A stretch of DNA of 43,312 nt from a virus: the IMG/VR virus record IMGVR_UViG_3300043410_000336, positions 1 to 43,312 of that record, one strand, 5' to 3'. The position numbers and the translations under genes are program-made. The number at the start of each line of letters is the position of its first letter. Position 1 is the first letter of the stretch. The notes below the pieces were generated by a model. The model did no database searches and was not told where the DNA came from. It saw only the letters and a program-made list of their open reading frames with translations. Positions 40,833 through 43,312 of the stretch are shown piece by piece.

Positions 40833-41150
40833 TTAGCGGTTGTCGCCTGATCCGGTGAGAACTCCACGTTCAGCACGGTCGAGCAGTTTTTCTACGTTGG
40901 CCTGAGCAACCTCAGACAGATTGATTTTGTATTCAGCGGCGAGGACTGCGATGTACCAAAGCACATCACCAAGTTCCTTCTTCACATCCTCGACGGGAAA
41001 CGAGCCGCCGTCTCTGATCCACTTCTTCACCTTGCTGGCGACCTCACCAGCTTCGCTGGCAAGACCAAGCGCAGGGTAGATCGTGCCAGCATCTGGCGGG
41101 TAGATCGCAGTAGAGCGAGCAAACTTCTGGTATTGGTCGAACGTGTACAT
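40833..41150 (-). CDS. MazG-like nucleotide pyrophosphohydrolase
   Basis: 105 aa from the ATG at 41150 (GGAG upstream, ATGA overlap with the previous gene). The metal-binding pattern is intact: LASEAGEVASKVKKWIRDGG followed by DVKKELGDVLWYIAVLA (ExxE...ExxD). These enzymes hydrolyse (d)NTPs to monophosphates. Phage versions are thought to influence the nucleotide pool or ppGpp. Next to reductase and DUF3310 genes, a role in nucleotide metabolism is likely. Confidence 0.88.
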   Translation of the reverse strand: MYTFDQYQKFARSTAIYPPDAGTIYPALGLASEAGEVASKVKKWIRDGGSFPVEDVKKELGDVLWYIAVLAAEYKINLSEVAQANVEKLLDRAERGVLTGSGDNR

Positions 41151-41365
41151 CAATGCTCCACGATGATCTGGTTGAGAATATCCTTTAGGATCGAAGTCTG
41201 TAATTTGGTCAGACCGATAACAGGATCATCCCCTTCATAGTTTTTCTGTCGCATGTAGAAGAGGTCTCCACCTTCTTCCCATGTGAAGATAAGTTCTTCG
41301 TCGTGGCCCGTATCATCCATGATCGTCACGACATTGATGGGACCGTCTTTTTCAAGAGTGATCAA
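41150..41365 (-). CDS. Small hypothetical acidic protein
   Basis: 71 aa from a TTG start with GGAG nine bases upstream, coupled to both neighbours by short overlaps. Beta-type first half (VVTIMDDTGHDEELIFTW) and a helical end (LTKLQTSILKDILNQIIVE). No family recognised; its place in a nucleotide-metabolism string is the only hint. Confidence 0.65.
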   Translation of the reverse strand: MITLEKDGPINVVTIMDDTGHDEELIFTWEEGGDLFYMRQKNYEGDDPVIGLTKLQTSILKDILNQIIVEH

Positions 41366-41757
41366 AGTTCGGTCTCCCCACGAAGCTGGTTGATACGCAT
41401 CTCTGCGTAGCGCCGTACCTTTTCGAGATCGGTGATTTCGCTTTCGATCAGCGTCATTCCGTCATACGCTTTTGCGCCAGCACGGGAGGCATACTTAATG
41501 ATATTGCCTCGCCAAAACTCCATGCCGTTACGCATGATGTAGGTGATGGGTTCGATCTTCCACTTGGTGTAGTGCGATGGCTTGCGAACCTTGTCATCTG
41601 AAGCTTCAGTCAGGATCGCGTTGGCGAGCATGTCACGCAGCGTCTGGCCTTCCTTCATAAAAGGGAACTCCAATTGTTTTGAATCATAGGCGGGGCAGAT
41701 GTCACAAGTGCCATCGCATTCGCCGGGTCTCTTCACGCAGTATGTGTGGGAACCCAA
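41362..41757 (-). CDS. DUF3310 protein (T7 gp1.7-like nucleotide kinase?)
   Basis: 131 aa from a TTG at 41757 with a strong AGAGGTG five bases upstream; a TTG at 41787 gives 141 aa. The first 30 residues hold four Cys (YCVKRPGECDGTCDICPAY), possibly a zinc site. The rest is a DUF3310 domain: KPSHYTKWKIEPITYIMRNG, FWRGNIIKYASRAGAKAY and SEITDLEKVRRYAEMRI. T7 gp1.7, which carries DUF3310, has been shown to be a nucleotide kinase; other members are uncharacterised. It overlaps the exonuclease end by 25 bases. Confidence 0.85.
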   Translation of the reverse strand: MGSHTYCVKRPGECDGTCDICPAYDSKQLEFPFMKEGQTLRDMLANAILTEASDDKVRKPSHYTKWKIEPITYIMRNGMEFWRGNIIKYASRAGAKAYDGMTLIESEITDLEKVRRYAEMRINQLRGETEL

Positions 41758-42491
41758 AGTTTCACCTCTTGCTTCTTCTCGTCCCAATCTTCGTGGCGCA
41801 GGATGCGAGCCACACGCGCTTGCACGAGTGCGTCCTCTTCAGTCAGACCAGCAGCTTCATAAGCGGTGCGGACACGCGCCCACATGCTGATGTCTTCTGG
41901 ATTCTGTTGAGGATGCTTCTTGCCACGCAGGAGAGCTTCAGCCTTCACGGGGCCAACGCCGGGACAGCCTTTGTAGTTATCTGCCGTGTCGCCTGTGAGA
42001 ACCTGAGTGTAAAAGAACAGGTCAGCGTCTTCAGGAGATACGTCAACAAATCCATCTTCGGTAAGATGCTTGCCGGGGATTTGCTTAAGGTCTTTATCAG
42101 CAGACCAGATTGCGTAATCGTCGGGAAACTTAGTCGCGAGGATGCCGATACAATCGTCAGCTTCAAGTGTCGGCTTTGAGACAACGACATGAGCGTATTC
42201 CTTCAGGAGACGTTCACGGATTGACTTGAAGCCCATCGGCTTGCGCTGTGTGCGCTGGCCTTTGTATGAAGGCAGAATGTCTTTACGGAAGTTCTTGGAA
42301 TCAGAAAAACAGAGGAGGTAGCCATATGTGTCGGCTCGTTCAAGCAGCGATGCAACGCTGAGAGAGAACGCCTCTATAGCCTCGTTTTCGTCAGTCCAGA
42401 GAACCCAGATGTCGTCTTCAAACTCTACTTCATTTTCAACAGACGCTGCTGCCCTGTAGAGAAGGATGTCAGCGTCAATCAGTAGCTTCAT
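41733..42491 (-). CDS. 5'-3' exonuclease (T7 gp6-like, FEN family)
   Basis: 252 aa. Metal-binding acids are in place: LLIDADILLY, PTLEADDCIG, WSADKDLKQI and LTGDTADNYKGCPGVGPVKAE, the last being the helix-3-turn-helix DNA grip. Its C-terminal end is shorter than T7 gp6 (300 aa). It removes RNA primers and degrades host DNA for nucleotide salvage. It overlaps the thyX copy B end by 17 bases. Confidence 0.95.
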   Translation of the reverse strand: MKLLIDADILLYRAAASVENEVEFEDDIWVLWTDENEAIEAFSLSVASLLERADTYGYLLCFSDSKNFRKDILPSYKGQRTQRKPMGFKSIRERLLKEYAHVVVSKPTLEADDCIGILATKFPDDYAIWSADKDLKQIPGKHLTEDGFVDVSPEDADLFFYTQVLTGDTADNYKGCPGVGPVKAEALLRGKKHPQQNPEDISMWARVRTAYEAAGLTEEDALVQARVARILRHEDWDEKKQEVKLWVPTHTA

Positions 42492-43176
42492 TCAGAGCCT
42501 TCCAAGATACAGGGAATAGAGACCCCATCGCTGCATCGATTTGCTCTGCGACAAGGCGGGTTTCTTTTTGGGTATGCGGATCAAGCCTGAGCTTACACAC
42601 GCGAGCAAACGCTGCGAGTGAACCGGACCAGACCCATTCGGTCATCATGGACTGAGGGAGGACCATACGGGCTTGCTCAGGGCAGACATCATACGTATGA
42701 ATCATGCTCTCGTAGATTGATAGAGCCGTCTTGTAGTATTCCTGAATGCTTATCTCGTCGTCTTTCCAGTCAAAACCAAAGCCATCCCATGTAGACGCTT
42801 CATCGCTACTGCCCTGCTTCACATTGTCAGCACGTTTGCGCCATGTTTCAGGGGTGTAGAACTCAGGTTCATCATCGACGTACCGCCGTGACACCTCGTT
42901 CCACACGAGGCCGACTTGGTGCTTCCCAAGCTGCCTCGCCACGAAGATCGGAGCCTTGATGCGGAACGATGCAAAGCAGTGACCAAAGGGTGTCCAATGG
43001 TTGTGCTTAGCGAGGTATCGGATGAGCTTGGCGTCTTTCTCGGAGAGAACTTCTTCAATTGTAGCGAACGTGGGGCAATCTCTGATTTGCCACTCGCTCT
43101 CTTTCGAGAAGCTAACGCGAGCAGCGTTTACCACGGACAGGTCTGACCCCATGTGGTCGAGGAGAGTTACTTCCAT
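42475..43176 (-). CDS. thyX: FAD-dependent thymidylate synthase ThyX, copy B
   Basis: 233 aa, second version of the gene at the left window end. The variant signature RQLGKHQVGLVWNEVSRRY and the C-terminal block are identical to copy A, but residues 27-56 (SEWQIRDCPTFATIEEVL in place of SDWEYREEKCVLPNGAMP) and about 130-160 differ strongly, adding three residues. The flanks are nearly identical in DNA. Since the map is circular, both copies occupy the same place between the coiled-coil gene and the exonuclease. Either the phage population has two thyX alleles that the contig joined, or the locus is duplicated. Confidence 0.93.
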   Translation of the reverse strand: MEVTLLDHMGSDLSVVNAARVSFSKESEWQIRDCPTFATIEEVLSEKDAKLIRYLAKHNHWTPFGHCFASFRIKAPIFVARQLGKHQVGLVWNEVSRRYVDDEPEFYTPETWRKRADNVKQGSSDEASTWDGFGFDWKDDEISIQEYYKTALSIYESMIHTYDVCPEQARMVLPQSMMTEWVWSGSLAAFARVCKLRLDPHTQKETRLVAEQIDAAMGSLFPVSWKALNEATD

Positions 43177-43312
43177 TAGTTCTTTTCCCCTAGTGCGGCG
43201 CTGGCCGTAAACTTAATATCTCCGATATCTGGGAAATCGCCGTTTGCTTCCTCAAAGATTCCTTGCAGCGCCGCTTCCAGCTCAGCGTTCCGCTTTTCAA
43301 GGTCGGTGATGC
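43176..43312 (-). CDS. Partial coiled-coil protein (5' end beyond window)
   Basis: The last 45 codons of the gene found whole at 697-1020; only one base differs over 136 bases. It is cut by the window edge, not a pseudogene. It marks the overlap of the two contig ends. Confidence 0.7.
   Translation of the reverse strand, partial: ITDLEKRNAELEAALQGIFEEANGDFPDIGDIKFTASAALGEKN

Overview
The window is essentially a complete T7-like podovirus genome (Autographiviridae type), and probably a temperate one. Every convincing gene lies on the minus strand. The set includes a single-subunit phage RNA polymerase, gp2.5-type ssDNA-binding protein, endonuclease I, primase-helicase, T7-type DNA polymerase, gp6-type exonuclease, connector, scaffold, capsid, two tail tubular proteins, internal virion proteins, tail fibre, lysis genes and terminase, in T7 order. 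The host is probably an alphaproteobacterium. That is an inference from the GTA-type 3TM holin and the overall gene style, not a demonstrated fact.

The contig is circularly permuted. The linear virion genome most likely starts in the gene-poor, repeat-rich stretch at about 13.4-14.37 kb. Reading leftwards from there come: early small genes (13.4-10.9 kb); a winged-helix protein plus tyrosine integrase (11.3-9.9 kb); an attP site made of the 3' end of a tRNA-Tyr gene inside a 17-bp inverted repeat (9.7-9.84 kb); an operator-like repeat pair and the RNA polymerase (9.6-7.0 kb); the replication block (6.9-1.1 kb); and thyX. The map then wraps to the right end and continues with exonuclease, DUF3310 protein, MazG-like protein and class II ribonucleotide reductase (42.5-39.1 kb), head and tail genes (39.1-21.4 kb), two radical SAM/SPASM enzymes (20.5-18.05 kb), lysis genes (18.0-16.7 kb), terminase and a SpeD-like decarboxylase (16.7-14.4 kb). 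Both window ends carry the same locus (thyX plus the end of its upstream gene, about 840 bp), but the two copies differ in blocks inside thyX. This points to two alleles joined in one contig, or to a diverged duplication.

Three near-identical sites, ACCCCCCACTATAACA on the minus strand, keep the CACTATA core of T7 promoters. They are the likely phage RNAP promoters: before RNAP, before the ssb/replication block, and at the end of the late region (a phiOR-like position). A strong intrinsic terminator sits just after the capsid gene, as T-phi does in T7.

The most unusual part is the tail-fibre cassette. The fibre has T7-type anchoring, collagen-like repeats and a carbohydrate-binding-like module, and ends in a tail in which every second residue is cysteine (12 Cys in the last 30 residues). 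Directly behind it, in the same coupled gene string, are an unknown 311-aa protein and two radical SAM enzymes, each with a complete seven-Cys SPASM domain, the domain of peptide-modifying maturases. I propose, as inference, that the phage post-translationally modifies its own fibre tip in a RiPP-like manner. Also notable are a virion ejection protein carrying both an amidase and a glucosaminidase, and a phage SpeD homologue with all three catalytic residues kept.
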